In this document: positions 1 through 12,691 of the stretch, in pieces | How positions within the stretch are numbered: the first letter of the stretch is position 1 | Layout: each line of letters opens with the position of its first letter | From: Cheilinus undulatus | Taxonomy: Eukaryota; Chordata; Actinopteri; Labriformes; Labridae | DNA length: 64,000 bases | Direction: 5' to 3' | NCBI RefSeq assembly: GCF_018320785.1 | Contig: NC_054884.1 | Span: 23,933,667 to 23,997,666 of the forward strand | Translations under genes and position numbers: made by a program | The notes under the pieces: model-generated | The model's input: the letters and a program-made list of their open reading frames with translations, nothing else | Databases searched by the model: none | Told to the model about the DNA's origin: nothing

Positions 1-741
1 TATGCAATTTGAAAATACATTTATGGCTTATAAGGTATGATGTTTGAATTTGGTATTCAGAGATAATTGTGGCTGAGTGGCTGTGACACTGCTGCATTTC
101 TACCAAACAGACTGGTTCACTTCAGTTCAGTTCAGTATGGTACACATTTATTTGCACTTCCACTGTCAAAAGTTGGTTAAAATACCAAAATAACTGATTC
201 ATACCATACTACACTTTGGCATCCTGCTGTTGGGGTATCAAACATACCTATCTGACCCTAAAGAGTGGAGCTACATGGCCTGCAGACCACTGATTGGTTG
301 AAAGAATAGTCACAATGCTCTTAAAGGAAACTGTGATACAGATGAGGATGAAATTATTAGCCCCCGCCCCCTATGAAAATCTCAGTTTTTCCCCAAGTGC
401 TGTCAGACAGAACAAGCAACTTTTAACACAGCTTTTCCAAACATCCTAGTTTTATTTTGGTTGCTTACATTATTTTAGTTGGCACATAGAAACAAATAAA
501 ATCACAAAAACCACAAGGTTAAAAATTTATTAGCCCCTTTAGAACTGACCATTTGATTGAGCCATAGTACAAACCACTGTTGTGCAATGATGTACTCTAA
601 TTGTGAAATGCTCAAAGCTTGTAAAATCAACTTAAAATGGAGTGTCATCTTCCAATTTACACGCAGCATAAAAACGGTTTGAGCTGTCACTTGAGAAAAA
701 CATCACTGCAAAAACACAAGAAATCAGTTCAGGCTTGAGAA

Positions 742-1455
742 AAAGAATGGCTGATGCTCACAAAGCCGGAGAAGGATATTTAAAGTTAACAGAGCATTTC
801 CATGTGTCAAGAACTGGAGTGAGTATTATCAAGAAATTCAATGAGAGCCACGCAGTACAGATAAAACCTGCAGAGGTAGAAAGAGAAAGATCTTAAAGAC
901 TAGTGAGACATCTGTCTGATGACCCCTGAACAACTTTAAAGACACTAGTGAATGACTTAGCAAAGTCAGAAACTATATTCTCAAAGAATACATCTCTAGA
1001 GCTCTGAACAGAAAAGGAGCACGAAACACTCCACCTCTGCAGAGGAGACACCTGGAGGAAGATTATGGATACTGGAAGCATGTCCTTTGGTCAGATGAGA
1101 CCAAACTAGAGCTCTTTGGTCATAGAGACGTTGCTTATGTTTGGAGAAAGAAGGGAGAGGCATATAACCCATAGAACACCATCCCCCACAGTAAAACACA
1201 GTGGTGGGAGTGTTATGCTGCGGGGATTCAGAATCTTATAAAGGTGGAAGGAATCAAAAAGAATGAAGGATATGTGAAGATTTTGAAAGGAAACCTCAAG
1301 CAGTGAGCAGCAAAACCGGGTCTGGGTTGTCGCTTTGTCTTCCAGCACAACCCAAAACATTGGTGGCTCCTGGTGAAGAACTACCTCCAGAAAATCAAGC
1401 TGAATGTTATTGAGTGGCCTGTACAAAGCCCTGACTTGATTACCAAGGCCCCTCC
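742..1455 (+). pseudogene. Tc1-like transposase remnant
   Basis: Reading in shifting frames gives AHKAGEGYLKLTEHFHVSRT, a typical N-terminal helix-turn-helix of fish Tc1 transposases. It is followed by RRHLEEDYGYWKHVLWSDET, which carries the first catalytic aspartate of the DDE domain (WSDET), then VWRKKGEAYNP. The trace ends around EWPVQSPDL, where unrelated sequence starts. A scrap of the C-terminus (ELERLAKEEW-like) reappears near 2020-2050. In-frame stops (for example after AYNP) and frameshifts make it clearly non-functional. Family assignment is secure; the exact lineage is not. Confidence 0.75.
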
Positions 1456-1995
1456 AGACGGAGACGAATTCCGGAGTGTGCACAAAAGTTTTTTGTCGTA
1501 ATGGGGTTTCATTGATACAGAAACGGCATTTTGGGAGGCTGTAAATGTTACTTTTTGAAACCGGGTCCTAGAGTGAACAAATCTGTTAACGCTTATTACT
1601 TCATCTCCATGTAGACAGCCAACCGCATCTTTCTTGAAACGATTACATCATACATAGCATAGCCCACCTACGCCACACGTGCTGTCAAACCAGAACAACA
1701 ATGGAGGATTACAGGGTTGTGCTGCAGAAGCTACAAAGCCTATTATAACTTTTACAGCAAAATCTGTTGCTCCTTTACCACCACGGCGAACAACTTACAC
1801 CAGATGTTCTTAAATCCACCGCGCAGAACAACCACAAGGGCAACTAGGAGAAAGTTTGTGACAGCTTTCTATAATCTTCTTCTCTCTTTTGGTGCATTTC
1901 TGGGGCAACAATCCCATGTTTATGGAAAACTTTTTCAAAACAAAACAGAAATATATTGATTTTGTCCCTGTGTGGACAAGGTTCAAGACTCATGG
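1456..1995. mobile_element. Foreign segment nested inside the Tc1-like element
   Basis: The transposase reading is interrupted just after the QSPDL motif at about 1450 and resumes at about 2010. The 540 bp between does not resemble Tc1. It begins with ACGGAGACGAATTCCGG and has the style of the outer sequence of fish DNA transposons that carry GGAGACG-type ends. It holds an 80-codon open frame (1717-1959, plus) that I do not recognise. I infer a nested transposon fragment; no target duplication could be confirmed. Confidence 0.4.
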
Positions 1996-2276
1996 CAGAA
2001 GACCATCAAATCTTTAGGAGCTTGAGAGATTGGCCAAAGAAGAATGTGCTTGGGGAAAAAAGGAGACACAAATGACTATCAACATCATGGGGCTAATAAT
2101 TTATACCCTGACAGTTTTTTTTGTTTGTTTCTGTGTCCAAAGTAAATATTGTAAGCATCCAAACTAAAACTAGGATGTTTGGAAAAGCTGTGTTAAACAT
2201 TCCTTGCTCCATTTAACAGCATTTGGGATAAACTGAAACTTTCACAGGGAGGCCAATTATTTTGTCCCCAACTGTA

Positions 2277-3502
2277 TATGATTTAGCAAATTCACCTTGC
2301 AGGGTACTGCATAGATTGAAATGACAACTATTAAATACAAGTTATAAGTTGTAGCATTATGTTATGAGCCATTTAGCAGCCAAAAGACTAGCTTTTACAC
2401 TGAGCTGCGCCACATGATCTGAATCTCTAAAAGAGAGATTTCCCATTCCAACAAGTGAAACTGGATGGGCATCAGCTGTGGAAATACAAGTAAGATCAGA
2501 TTTTACTGGACCAAAACATGCCATTCTGTAAAGTACCAAACCAGACTGCTTGTGGAAATGTGCCAATACAAGAGTAGAAACAGCTCTCTGAAGCAGTGTC
2601 AACAAATGATATTGAAAACTAAGACTGTATTTAAAAAAAACAGAAGAGGTTCACTGTCTGCAAACATAGATCATTTTCAGTTCTCTTTTTTCTTAATAAT
2701 CCAAAGCTGGAATTGACTAAAATAAAATGTGTAACTTTTCCACACTGTAAGGGAACCCTGTAATGTACAGTGTCACATACATGACAAAAGGCAGCAGCAG
2801 CAGAGGAGATTTATGGCAGCGTGTGGCTGTTATTTGAGATAACCCATGCACCAAAGTAAAAATAACTGGGCTGCTGTGCACTCGCCGGTTCTTGGGAGTA
2901 CTCAAGACCCAAAACAGGCAGTACATGGGAGGCGAAAGTCCAAGACAAGGACTCGTGGGTGGGTTCAGCTGAGGCAAACAGTGATGCTTCCTTTTTTGTT
3001 TCAGATCAATAGCTGAGAGGGCCAACTGCCTGGGACAGGACAGGAAGTAGAAAGCAACGGCACATTACTCAATATCTGGCATCTCTTGCATTGAGATGTT
3101 AACTTTATCAGTTAACATTACAGATTACTTCACATTTCTGTGACCTTGCAGCATTTTAGTAATTGTTTAAAAGTCATTAGAAGCTACAAAATGTATTGAA
3201 CTTTAATGGGCACTGACATCACATCTAAATCAGATAGTCTTCTAACCCCTTTAAGTCAATGTTTAGTAAGTGACCTTATTTAAAACATTGAATTTCTCTT
3301 CCTTAATAGCCTGGCTGCTAGTTAAAAGGAAACAAAAGGGAAAAACTAAAATAGCACAAGGACATAAAAATACTTGAGTCAAATTGACCAAGCAAACAGG
3401 GCATTAAGTCATGTTATTCATGCATTGTGTTAAAAAAAAAAAAAAAAAGCACAAGTTGAAAGGCAGACTTTCATCTCAAATTATCATTAACCACAGAAAG
3501 CC
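2277..3502. other. Intronic sequence without recognised features
   Basis: AT-rich ppm1b intron. The open frames on both strands are short and show no family resemblance. A homopolymer A run (about 3432-3448) lies close to the splice donor. Confidence 0.6.
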
Positions 3503-3508
3503 ACTTAC

Positions 3509-4336
3509 CTTATGCAGACAGGTGTCCACCACTGAGTTACACACCTTCTCTAGGTCATCACACACCTGGAGTCGTGAGCGTACAAACTCACACAGCTCAT
3601 CGTTGGACATGACGTCCCAGATTCCATCGCATGCCAGCACCACAAACTCGTCTCCTTCGTTCGCCCGCTCCAACACACAAACCTCAGGCTCAGGGCTCAC
3701 CAGCTGCTCCGTGGGGCCCTTACCATCCACACATTTATAGTCGTAGTCCCCCAAGGCCCGAGACACAGCCAGGGAGCCATTTACCCTCTGGATCATCACT
3801 GAGCCGCCAGCGTTCTGGATGCGCTCCTTTTCACGAGGGTTGCAGGGCTTGTGGTCCTGCGTGGAGAAGCCTACCTTGCCGTCTCGACTCAGGACGGCCC
3901 TCGAGTCGCCGCAGTTAATGAAGTAGAGGTGAGTCGGGCTGAGCAACACACACACGGCTGTCGATCCGCTGCGGTCCAGGCCTTGCCGCAGGTCGGCGAA
4001 GCTGCGCATGTACTCGTCAATGTTCAGGAAACCCGAGCGGATGCCGTCCTTCACGCCCTCCACTGAGGGTCCTGAAGTGAAGTCGGCTCCTCCTGATAAG
4101 ATGTGTTCCAGCAAGTGGCCAGAGCAGTAGTTGGCCACCCTGGAGCCTGCATGGCCGTCATAGACAGCAAAGAAGGACCAGTCGGTGAGTCCATGGGGGA
4201 GGCCCACCACAGCTGTGTGGGCATCCTCCATCTCCACCCGCCAGCCCTGCATGGAGCTGAGGCCATAGCGCAGTCCATTGCCTTCCCCATGAGCACTATG
4301 CTTCTCTGTCTTCGGCTTGTCCAGGAATGCACCCAT
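3509..4336 (-). CDS. ppm1b: PP2C-family protein phosphatase PPM1B, first coding exon
   Basis: Encodes the first 276 residues of a Mg/Mn-dependent Ser/Thr phosphatase. The start [13 protein letters not shown], a central [20 protein letters not shown] and the exon end DTCLHK match vertebrate PPM1B better than its paralog PPM1A (for example VGLPHGL, RVANYC, NIDEYM). Visible PP2C features: R33 (phosphate binding), E37-D38 in VEMEDAH, D60-G61-H62 in VYDGHAG, D144 in NCGDSRAVL, the SRALGDYDY segment near 192-200 and metal ligand D237 in [10 protein letters not shown]. The final metal aspartate (SRDNMS) belongs to the next exon, outside the window. The exon ends in phase 0 at CTGCATAAG before GTAAGT. 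The ATG is 6-12 bases after an acceptor (CTCCAG or CTGTAG), so an upstream noncoding exon is expected. PPM1B dephosphorylates kinases such as IKK-beta and TAK1 in other vertebrates. Which teleost ohnolog this is cannot be told. Confidence 0.95.
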
Positions 4337-4354
4337 TGCTGCCTACAGCTGGAG
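4337..4354 (-). other. ppm1b: Splice acceptor and 5' UTR stub of the ppm1b coding exon
   Basis: On the minus strand a short pyrimidine stretch (TTTCATCTCCAG) is followed by CTGTAGGCAGCA and then ATG. Either CTCCAG or CTGTAG could be the acceptor, leaving 12 or 6 bases of 5' UTR in this exon. The layout matches the known vertebrate arrangement of a noncoding first exon joined to a large coding exon 2. Confidence 0.7.
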
Positions 4355-5245
4355 ATGAAACAGAGAGAGAGGACAGAAAGTTTAAAATGACACCAATAAA
4401 CCTTCACCAGATAAGACCAAGAAGATGATCTGACTTGACTATGCTCTAATGGTCCACTTATGGGCTCTGCACCACTTTGAATAAAGCTAAACCCAAAAAT
4501 CAGCTATGGTGAGTATATGGCAGATCAAAACAATGCTGGTTGCTTCTATGCTACTGTCAGTATAGGCCACAGAATGTTTTTTCCATAGTTTTCAAAGTTT
4601 GTTGTTTCTACAGCTGAGCCCTTGCAATGAGACGTCATCATGATGCCCACTGACTGTAAGGGAAGGACGTTCTCTCTTACCCCATGTGATGGCAGAGCTA
4701 TCGGCTGGAGAGGGAAGATTTCAGGTGAAAAGCAACAGGATTGTTACAGGATTGGGTGGTATCCATTACTAATACTGTTAAACCTTCCCAAAATGTTCCC
4801 ATTCTACTTATAATTATCGCAGTGTTAAAAACCTCATAATATAAGAAGCAGAGTGGACCACGCACTTGCTGGCATTCATGTTTCATTCAGTTCTTTAACA
4901 AAATGATTCTAGTCTTTAAAAAACAAAAACACAATGTATGTTTATTACAGGGGCGCTGGAAGTAATTTATAGAACCAGCTTTGTTATCACACTTCAAAGG
5001 AAAACTGAGTACCATCAGGATGGATGATCAAATTATGTTTTATCTCTTTTTTTCTTCTCCATCTGTCAGTAATGGTGCACATGCACTGTCTATTCCTCTT
5101 CCCTCCCACAGGTAAAAGGAGAAATCCAAAACTATAACCCTACAGGATCTAAGTGTGAAGTAATGTTTCATGTGCCCGCCTTCACAGTGCAGCGTGTAGA
5201 GCAGTGCCATGCCACGATGCATGTCTAAATAGCAAGGGTTTAATA
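4355..5245. other. Probable ppm1b intron 1, no recognised features
   Basis: No coding similarity, RNA gene or clear transposon end was recognised here. The open frames on both strands are short and composition-driven. Confidence 0.5.
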
Positions 5246-5252
5246 TGACTAG

Positions 5253-5660
5253 GGTTGGGAACTGTTTTCGAACAATGCCGGTGCCTAAGCGATGCCAAAA
5301 TCAGTATTTTTGAGTGTATCTTCTTTATGTACGAGGCTCCAACATAATCTATATACTGGTGTTGACTCAGAGAAAGTTCATTTTGTGAGTCGATGTGATT
5401 ATTTCCTTGGTATGAAAATGAAAGCAGAGACATTATTTCAGACAGCAAAACAACTGAAAGACATTCATCTTCAGCTGAAATAATGACAGCACAAAAATCA
5501 CACTAATTCCATAATGTAACTATGTTTTGCCATTTATTTGTAATGCAGGGGGTTGCACTGAGGTGGCGGAGTATCAAAATGAAGTATCAGTAGGTTAACT
5601 ATTTTGTATTTTGGTCCTGAAGGTATCATGTAGGTACTGGATTTCAATACTCATCCGTAT
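5253..5660. repeat. Possible hAT-type miniature element
   Basis: Starts with TAGGGTTGGGAACTG followed by GCCGGTGCC, and ends with GGTACTGGATTTCAATACTCATCC, which is roughly its inverse. This resembles the TAGGGATGGGTACC-type ends of fish hAT miniature elements. No target duplication was found, and the right edge abuts the next element, so the call is tentative. Confidence 0.35.
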
Positions 5661-5663
5661 ATA

Positions 5664-6209
5664 CAGTGCTTAACAAATTTATTAGACCACCTGTCATATT
5701 TGTCTCAGAGACCATCCAGCATCATGAAGTGCTTTAATGCAGACTCTTTCATTTTCAGTAAACTCTCCACGTTTTACCATTTTGGACAAGAATGAGGAAT
5801 TTCAAACTGAATTCACCTTTTCATACCCAAATTTGAGCCGGCTCACTGGGCTTCTCTGAGAAGTCAGAAATGAATCAAGCATAACATTCAACCACTAAAA
5901 CTCATTTTTCTGTTCAGGAATGCAAGTAAATAACTATAATTTGACATATTAATCAAGAAATATGAATGTGCTTTCATATTTTTTTCTGTTTTTTTGTAAA
6001 TCAGTAAATTTGAAAATTCATGGATAACAATAATGATTATATTTTAGCATTAAAAATATCATTTGGGTTAAAGAGCTTCTACATATTGGTGTATTAACCA
6101 TTGCAAAAACATAAAAAATGATTTGAGTAATTACCAATGCTCTTTATTTAGGGCAGCTGTGGCATAAACCTTACTTTGGTTGGTGGTCTAATAAATTTGT
6201 TAAGCACTG
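5664..6209. mobile_element. Tc1/mariner-type MITE with a perfect terminal inverted repeat
   Basis: A 546-bp element bounded by CAGTGCTTAACAAATTTATT at the left and its exact reverse complement at the right. The perfect match continues inward for about 28 bases, to GACCACC on the left and GGTGGTC on the right. TA dinucleotides flank it at 5662-5663 and 6210-6211, the Tc1/mariner target duplication. The interior is AT-rich and noncoding, so it must have been moved by a transposase supplied elsewhere. The intact ends suggest it is younger than the other elements here. Confidence 0.9.
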
Positions 6210-6211
6210 TA

Positions 6212-9200
6212 TTGTAATGTGTTTGACAAATTAACCTGACATCATTAACAGGAATTATGTCATCACTTATATAGCATCTCCAAACACAGACAGTTGTGCT
6301 GCTGGAAAGGGACACACACACTCTTAAGCCATTTTGTATAAACTAGACATATTACACAGAACTGTCGTCATGACCAGGCCTGCCTATCCCTATACGCAGA
6401 CCATGCACAGCGCTAAGGTCTCATCACCTGGGGGGTTCACTTTAAGGGTTTTTTTTTCCCCTTCTCTCTTTCTCTCTACATCAGCCCAATGTCTGTACAA
6501 TAAATATGACCAAGGTGTTGTATTATCAAACATCAAGCTTCCTCGCAACATCAGCCGTTTTAAAATAAAACTGCAGGTAAAAAAACATAATGGCAATGTA
6601 AATATTAAGGTGATTTAATTAAAAGTAGGCTACTAATGAAAACACTGATGTAGAAACACAGCGTGGACATGAAAGAAGCAAAGTAAAGGCAGTGTAGGGG
6701 GGCCTCATACCAGAGTGTGCTTAAGGCTTCACTTTGGCTGGAGTGGCCCTGTTCATGATGGGTTTTTTTTCTTTTCTAAGTACCCTGTGATACTGTATTA
6801 CTGTCCATTCCTTGTATGTAACATATTTGAGCCTCTGAGTCAAATATAAATAAACTGTAGAAGTATCTGTACTGTCAGTGTAAACACAAAGCTGAAAACA
6901 ACAAACCCAGAGGGAGGTTGACAACATGCTCATTTAGGAAATCAGAACTCCACGATACATTTACTTGGGGTTTATTTGTGTTTTTGCCATTATAAACAAC
7001 GTTGTCATGCACTGAACCAAAATGGTATCAAAGTATGGCCATAATAAAAAGGCCTCCATCCAACGGGTAAAATGTACACATTTCAAGTGAGAAAGCTATG
7101 TTTGATAACATAATTTTCAAATTAACTCTATTAAATGTAAACTATAGCACTGTTTATTGTAAATGCTTGTATTGCATATCACGGATTTGAGAGTATTCAG
7201 ATGTACAATTTTGTCAATAATAATCATTTAGCGATAAATTCTTGTTGAAATCCCCAGTTTTTGATGTTAGTAGTTTAGTAGACTGCTTCATAGTGTTAGT
7301 TCAGAGTGCTTTTAATTACTCAATGGATGGTGAGAGCAAGAGATCCCAACAACAAGACAAAGATAGCAGAGCAGAAACCAGAGGGGAGGATTACGCTACA
7401 GCCTTAAAGCTTGTTTGAGCACACAGAGCCTCTTTCACTCCGCACACAGGCTAGCTAATACTATTAGTAAACTGCACTGTTTCCCACACAACCACTTTAC
7501 TTGAGTGGGCTAACATGGTCTATTTACGCTCCCCAAGGTATATTTTGTGACCAATTTAAGCTGTTTTATTTTCATTTTCGTCCCTTTATAGGATAAATGC
7601 CATCTGGATTCAGTTCAAAAGCTTAAAATCCCCCTTTGCCGTTTAACCCTCGTTAACCTGTCGCGAGAAAGGTCCAACACATACTTTGCAAAGGTAGAGA
7701 GGGAAGCATCCTCAGGTCTAACCCTGCTGTGAATGCATTAATTGAGATGCAACCTCTCCTGTTTAATATAGACCTACCTAAGCCGCTGTTGAAAAAGCTT
7801 GTTAAGTGATGCCGATCTCATGCAGTACCACTGTGGTTTTGATCATTTTGCCATGCTACTTTATGTACAGCAAAATTACAGTGGTGAAAACTGAAAGAGC
7901 TGACAATATGAGTGGAGTTTTTCAGGGATCTTATAAACATACGACTGATGAGAAAGAAAAACAGAGAGGCTTGAGAGGGAGACAGTAGGAACCAATGCAG
8001 GACAAGCTGGCGTGTGAAGTAAAAGACTTTAGGTACGAGTGACTTTTCCTAAACACAAGCCACACCTCCTGGTCCTTAAGCTGACTACACATCAGATGAT
8101 TTTAAACCAATTCTAGAGCTTATAATCCTTCTTACACAAATGGTGGATGAAGAGTGGACGATATGGAAATATACCATGTCTTCTTGTTATGTTTTCCTAA
8201 AAGGATCATAACCATAATTTTATCTCACTAATCTATTAGTTGCTGATCACAACAACCGAGCTTATTTCCCCATTCAACTTTTAGAAAAGTCAAGTCTAGA
8301 AATTATTACTGAAGCAGAAGATAGAGAGCTGCAGACTGAGATCACTTTGCATGGGAAAAAAAATGCATCACTAATTATACTGTTTTAAAACCACTGTTGT
8401 CCAGACCTCACTGACATCACCGCCTCCCTCTGTGAAATAAGACTCAAATATTAAAAAGTTTCAATGTGATTCCCTTATCACAACATGACAGTGTAGTGTG
8501 AAAAGGCTTCTTACTAAAGTGTAATTAATGAAAGCGCAAAATAATATTGGCTGTAGCAATTAAAATAACAGGATTAGATCTGCCTCAGGCACACTTTCGC
8601 CTCCGCTGACCCCAGTGTGTCTGGGCACCTGCTTTGACTCACCAGTCAATTTAGGACGCTGTCTGTTAAGATCCATGTCTAAAAGTTGTGCAAAAATGCA
8701 AATTTTGTGCAGACTGTACCAATACCTACTTAATTTTTTGTTTTTTTCTAATAATTTAATCTTTTATTAACTTTTATGGCAGTAGACACACATAAAAGCA
8801 AACACTAATAAATATAAAACCACCAAAAATGGCAGAAAGCAGCTCAGACATTTATAAGTGTAGCTGAAATTAGGTACAGCATTGCAAAAGCATAATAAAT
8901 TAATGATCAGTACAACTGAAAGTATGAGTTTACATAGTCCATTAAAGTCCTGGCAAGATCAGGTTCTTTCTTCAAAAATGATGGCTAAAAATGTCCCATG
9001 ACTCTTCAGAAAAGCATTTTCCTAGCATCTTCTCATATGCACTAACTGCCATCATGCCTTCCTTTTACATTCAACTGACCACAAGTTATCAGACTAGTTG
9101 TTTAAAGTCTCTAAGTGGATATTTATTAAATTAGGTACAACAGTTTTATCCCCAAAATGACATAGCTGTAGTGATCTGGGCAGATAACAATCTGACTCCA

Positions 9201-10248
9201 TGATGAGAAAATCATTCAGCATTCCCATAAGGCATGTATAAACATGCCACGTTCTTTTTTACACTTCCAGCACAAACAAATCTTTCACTAATCCCATACT
9301 ATTAAGTCTTGTAGGGATGTAATAATATCTCTAAAATAGTTTGTACTGATTTAATTTACTGCTAGCTTCTCTGATGCATTTCCCATTGTTGGAGAGAATC
9401 CTCCCCATGTTTCACCATCCACTGTATATCTTAAATCTTTCTCTCAGATCACCTTAAGGTCTCTATTTTTGTAGGTATTAAACCATGGACATATTTCACA
9501 CCACTTGGACGCTTTAAAGAGATATTTTAGTATTTTAAAGTGGGGTTGTATAAGGTGCTTTGCAATAATAGTGACATTAATCTCCAGAGTTTTCAGTGTG
9601 TATTGCTCCTTTAAGAAGAATTCGCTGGTTGCACTAACAGGGAAGCTAGACCATACAGTGTTACAGAAGGCTACAGTTGGGCCCAAAAACAATACTGGCT
9701 CATTGTACTCTTGATCGAATTTTTTTTTTATCCCTGTGTTTGGTACACGTGGGACTTTACAAGTCTTCTTTGGGACATTTCTGATTGAGGATCGTAGCTC
9801 ACAGACGCCTGCAGTCTGCATCACTCCTCATCTAGAGTTCCCTGCCTTGCTGAAAGCTGCTATTTTACAGATCTTCAACTTTTCAGAGATAAATTGGAAA
9901 AACTGACCCCAACTAGAAGAACTGGATGGAAATATGTCATCCAAGTAATTTTAAGGCTGTCATTTTATCCTTCACGTGGCTGATAACTAGATAAGCTACA
10001 GTTAGCATGGTATGTTGACTCAATGAAAGCAATGCGCCAGGGGGTTGTAGTGGAAAACTGAGCTGAAATAAGTAGTTTTAGTTTGTTGTTTTGTCTCTGA
10101 CAAAGCCAGCAGACCCAAACAGCACACCAGGTAAGCTGAGGTGGTGGAACACATAGCCAGTAGCTGAAGCTTGCATTGGAAAACAGTGCCAAAGAATGCA
10201 ACATCTGGTTGGTGACACCTCCTGGTCTGCTAGCTTTCATTGGCTATT
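6212..10248. other. Probable ppm1b intron 1, no recognised gene
   Basis: Four kilobases of AT-rich DNA. The longest open frame (9444-9824, minus, 126 codons) has no recognisable domain and a biased composition, so I do not call it a gene. No RNA gene or complete transposon was identified. Confidence 0.45.
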
Positions 10249-10256
10249 GCGAGTAT

Positions 10257-10477
10257 TAGGGATAGGTACCTAATTCGGTACTTTTATCAAATTCCATCGG
10301 TACTCCCACGTATGCAATCCTGAGGTTTTGAGGTTATTTTATAAATTAAAAAAACATTTATCAGTGCATATTCACACACAGAAGTACCAAAAATGGGTAC
10401 CGTTGTGTACCTGTACCAGATCACAGGTACCGGGAATCGATACTGTACCGGTTCAATTTGGAAGGTACCCATACCTA
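10257..10477. mobile_element. hAT-type MITE with an 8-bp target duplication
   Basis: A 221-bp element with ends TAGGGATAGGTACC and, inverted, TAGGTATGGGTACC. It is flanked by GCGAGTAT (10249-10256) and GCAAGTAT (10478-10485), a 7/8 match to an 8-bp target duplication as left by hAT transposases. The interior repeats GGTACC-type words and encodes nothing recognisable. Confidence 0.8.
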
Positions 10478-10485
10478 GCAAGTAT

Positions 10486-11614
10486 TCTGTCGGAGGCTGG
10501 GTGATTTGGAATCACAAATATCAAACATATTTGACATTTAAGATCAAGACTGGGGAAGGTCTGAACCGATCTGAAGCTGTAAAACAACTTTGACACCATA
10601 CCATTTGGACAAATGATTGGTTACAACAAGCCCGGAATTAGACCACACACCCCTGACCACTGGAAGGGCAAATTGGGCCCAAAACCTGGCTTAAGATTAT
10701 CTAGTATTGATTACACTGACAACTGGTCAGCGTACCTCTGACCTGCACTTCATTTTCCCATAATATCAATCATTTCTGACCTCAATACCAGCCTCTTCTG
10801 TAGTATAGAGCTAATTATGGCAAGTATTGCCTCAGCAGTGTAGCACTCATGAAATCTTGAGATCAATAAAAAGCAATAAAAATCAAAAGCGGCTCGCCAT
10901 TTTTTTCTTAACATATTGATTCCTCTCTACCTCCAACATGAGTACACACACGGCATGACAGGCATGTGCCCAAAAAAGGCTGGTACATGCTAAGAGTGAC
11001 TACAGCTGGTTTCAGAGGAACGTGTGCGTGTATGAGCTCTGCGCATGTGTGCAGTGTCATAGTCTATGTGCAAGAAAAAGGAGCTCTATAAATACGCCAG
11101 GCTGGTTTAGATTTCATGTCCAGGGTGGGGCAGTGGGCCACACCATTCACATTTCTTTTGCTTTTCTGCTGTGATTGTACCAACAGAATTCCCTCCATCA
11201 AGCCTTTACTAACAGCTTTTACTCCCGCTCAGAATTAGCATATATGTTAATGTATGGAAAGAGAGCGGGTTCACATGTGTGTGAGAGAAAGAAATCAGCT
11301 ATGTTCACCAGCAGTGATTCTCTCTAAAAATAAAACAAACACACTGCCATTGCCTAGCAACCACCCACCCTGCAGGGCAAACATCCAGGCTAAGCTTCAT
11401 TCAGCGACATCCCCCTCTCCATGTCTCCCTCTAAAACACACATACACACATCCCGCCTGGTAGAGAGAGGAAAGGGGAGTTGCATCATCCATCCATTAAA
11501 GCATTCACAGCAGCCAGACCCTAAGAGGAGACATGCAGACTGCAAGAACACATGCAGATACTATGAGATCTCTCTGGCTGACAATGTTACGACAGACTGC
11601 TGACGACAACTAAA

Positions 11615-11645
<31 letters not shown>

Positions 11646-12683
11646 AGACCGAAAATTTAGCCAAGACCAAAACCAGGAACTTTCAACCACTTAACCCCTT
11701 AAAACTGCTGTCCCCCGTGCTGTGACCATAGGTCGAAACCAACACCCCCTCATGCGAAGACGCACATGTCTGCCAAAAAGCACTGACTATGAAGAGGGAA
11801 GTGGAAGGTCGGGGATTACATAATGCTGCAGAGAGCCTGAGTGCTGCTCTGAGAGCAGCCACACTCGCGCAACAGTTAATGCTATCCTGGAAGCAAGGTT
11901 AATGCACCACTTCCAGCACCATCACTATCAATAAATATGTTGAAATTCACTGAGACTCACCCTTTAGCTCTATGCCTGAGATGATGTAGAATCAACAGAT
12001 TGGGACGTTGATTACTTAACTTGAATTTGATTACAGTGTATTGTTTTTCCTAAAGACCTTATGTTTAGATGTCATGTAAAACATTTAAGTGTTTTTCCAG
12101 AAACTTTTCAACCCTTTCAGTTGGCACACACATCTCACATTTGGCTTAGTGTTGCTTTTGAGAATGACTGTTTCCACAGATCAGAACAACAACTGAGCCA
12201 ATGAGCTAGAGATGTCAAAGCTCGCAAATGTCAGCAATTAGTGTTTTCTAACAGTCACTGAGGCAAAAAAAATGCACCAAAACATCTTAAACAATATTAG
12301 GGCGACCACCATTACAGAATTTTGAAACATATTTATGATGCTAGTAAAATCAAACAATATCAATATCTGTGTTGATATGACAGGAACAAAAATAGAACTC
12401 CTGTGCATCTATTTGTTGGTTTTTGTTCTTAATTACCAAAAATTGCATAATTCAAGCAGTACTCTTTACTTCATGCAAGCCAGCTTTTGGTTACATGGTA
12501 TATGACTGATGATCTGTGGTTACATTTCTGTACCTTTCTATACCACAGATTCTTGAAACAACAGACTGTACTGTTTCGAAACCTGGTATTCTTAACATGC
12601 AATACAAAAAAGAGAGAGACAACCACAGCAGAGTGATGGAGAGGGAAATGTTGGCAAAAAATAGCAACCCATGAGTCACTGCT
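10486..12683. other. Noncoding sequence with a CA microsatellite
   Basis: No gene recognised. Contains short purine- or CA-rich stretches (for example around 11254-11460) and one clean CA repeat listed separately. Confidence 0.45.
11614..11641. repeat. (AC)n microsatellite
   Basis: About 14 uninterrupted AC dinucleotides, expected to be length-polymorphic. Confidence 0.95.
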
Positions 12684-12691
12684 GTTAGTAC

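Larger units (their letters stand above)
337..2276 (+). mobile_element. Decayed Tc1/mariner-like element with ~200-bp terminal inverted repeats
   Basis: The left end (from about 337, TACAGATGAGGA) and right end (to about 2276, CCCCAACTGTA) are inverted relatives of each other over roughly 200 bp. The shared core CACAGCTTTTCCAAACATCC is at about 430-450 on the left and appears reverse-complemented at about 2173-2195 on the right. Between them, on the plus strand, lie remains of a Tc1-type transposase, broken by many stops. The element sits in a ppm1b intron. Long inverted repeats plus a TA dinucleotide at each end fit Tc1/mariner. The exact ends are uncertain by a few bases. Confidence 0.8.
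1..3508 (-). other. ppm1b: ppm1b intron following the first coding exon (partial)
   Basis: The intron begins on the minus strand with a consensus donor GTAAGT (3508-3503) directly after the CTGCATAAG end of the coding exon and runs off the left edge of the window. No downstream ppm1b exon (for example the SRDNMS metal-binding segment) was found in it. It holds a Tc1-like element (337-2276) and a 17-base A run near 3430. From 2277 to 3400 I see only AT-rich sequence with no feature I can name. Confidence 0.8.

Noticed and set aside
3411-4390. Plus-strand open frames opposite the ppm1b exon
   Set aside because: They are antisense shadows of a strongly conserved coding exon, with no domain of their own.
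9444-9824. 126-codon minus-strand frame
   Set aside because: No domain, AT-rich composition, no splice or promoter context; likely chance.
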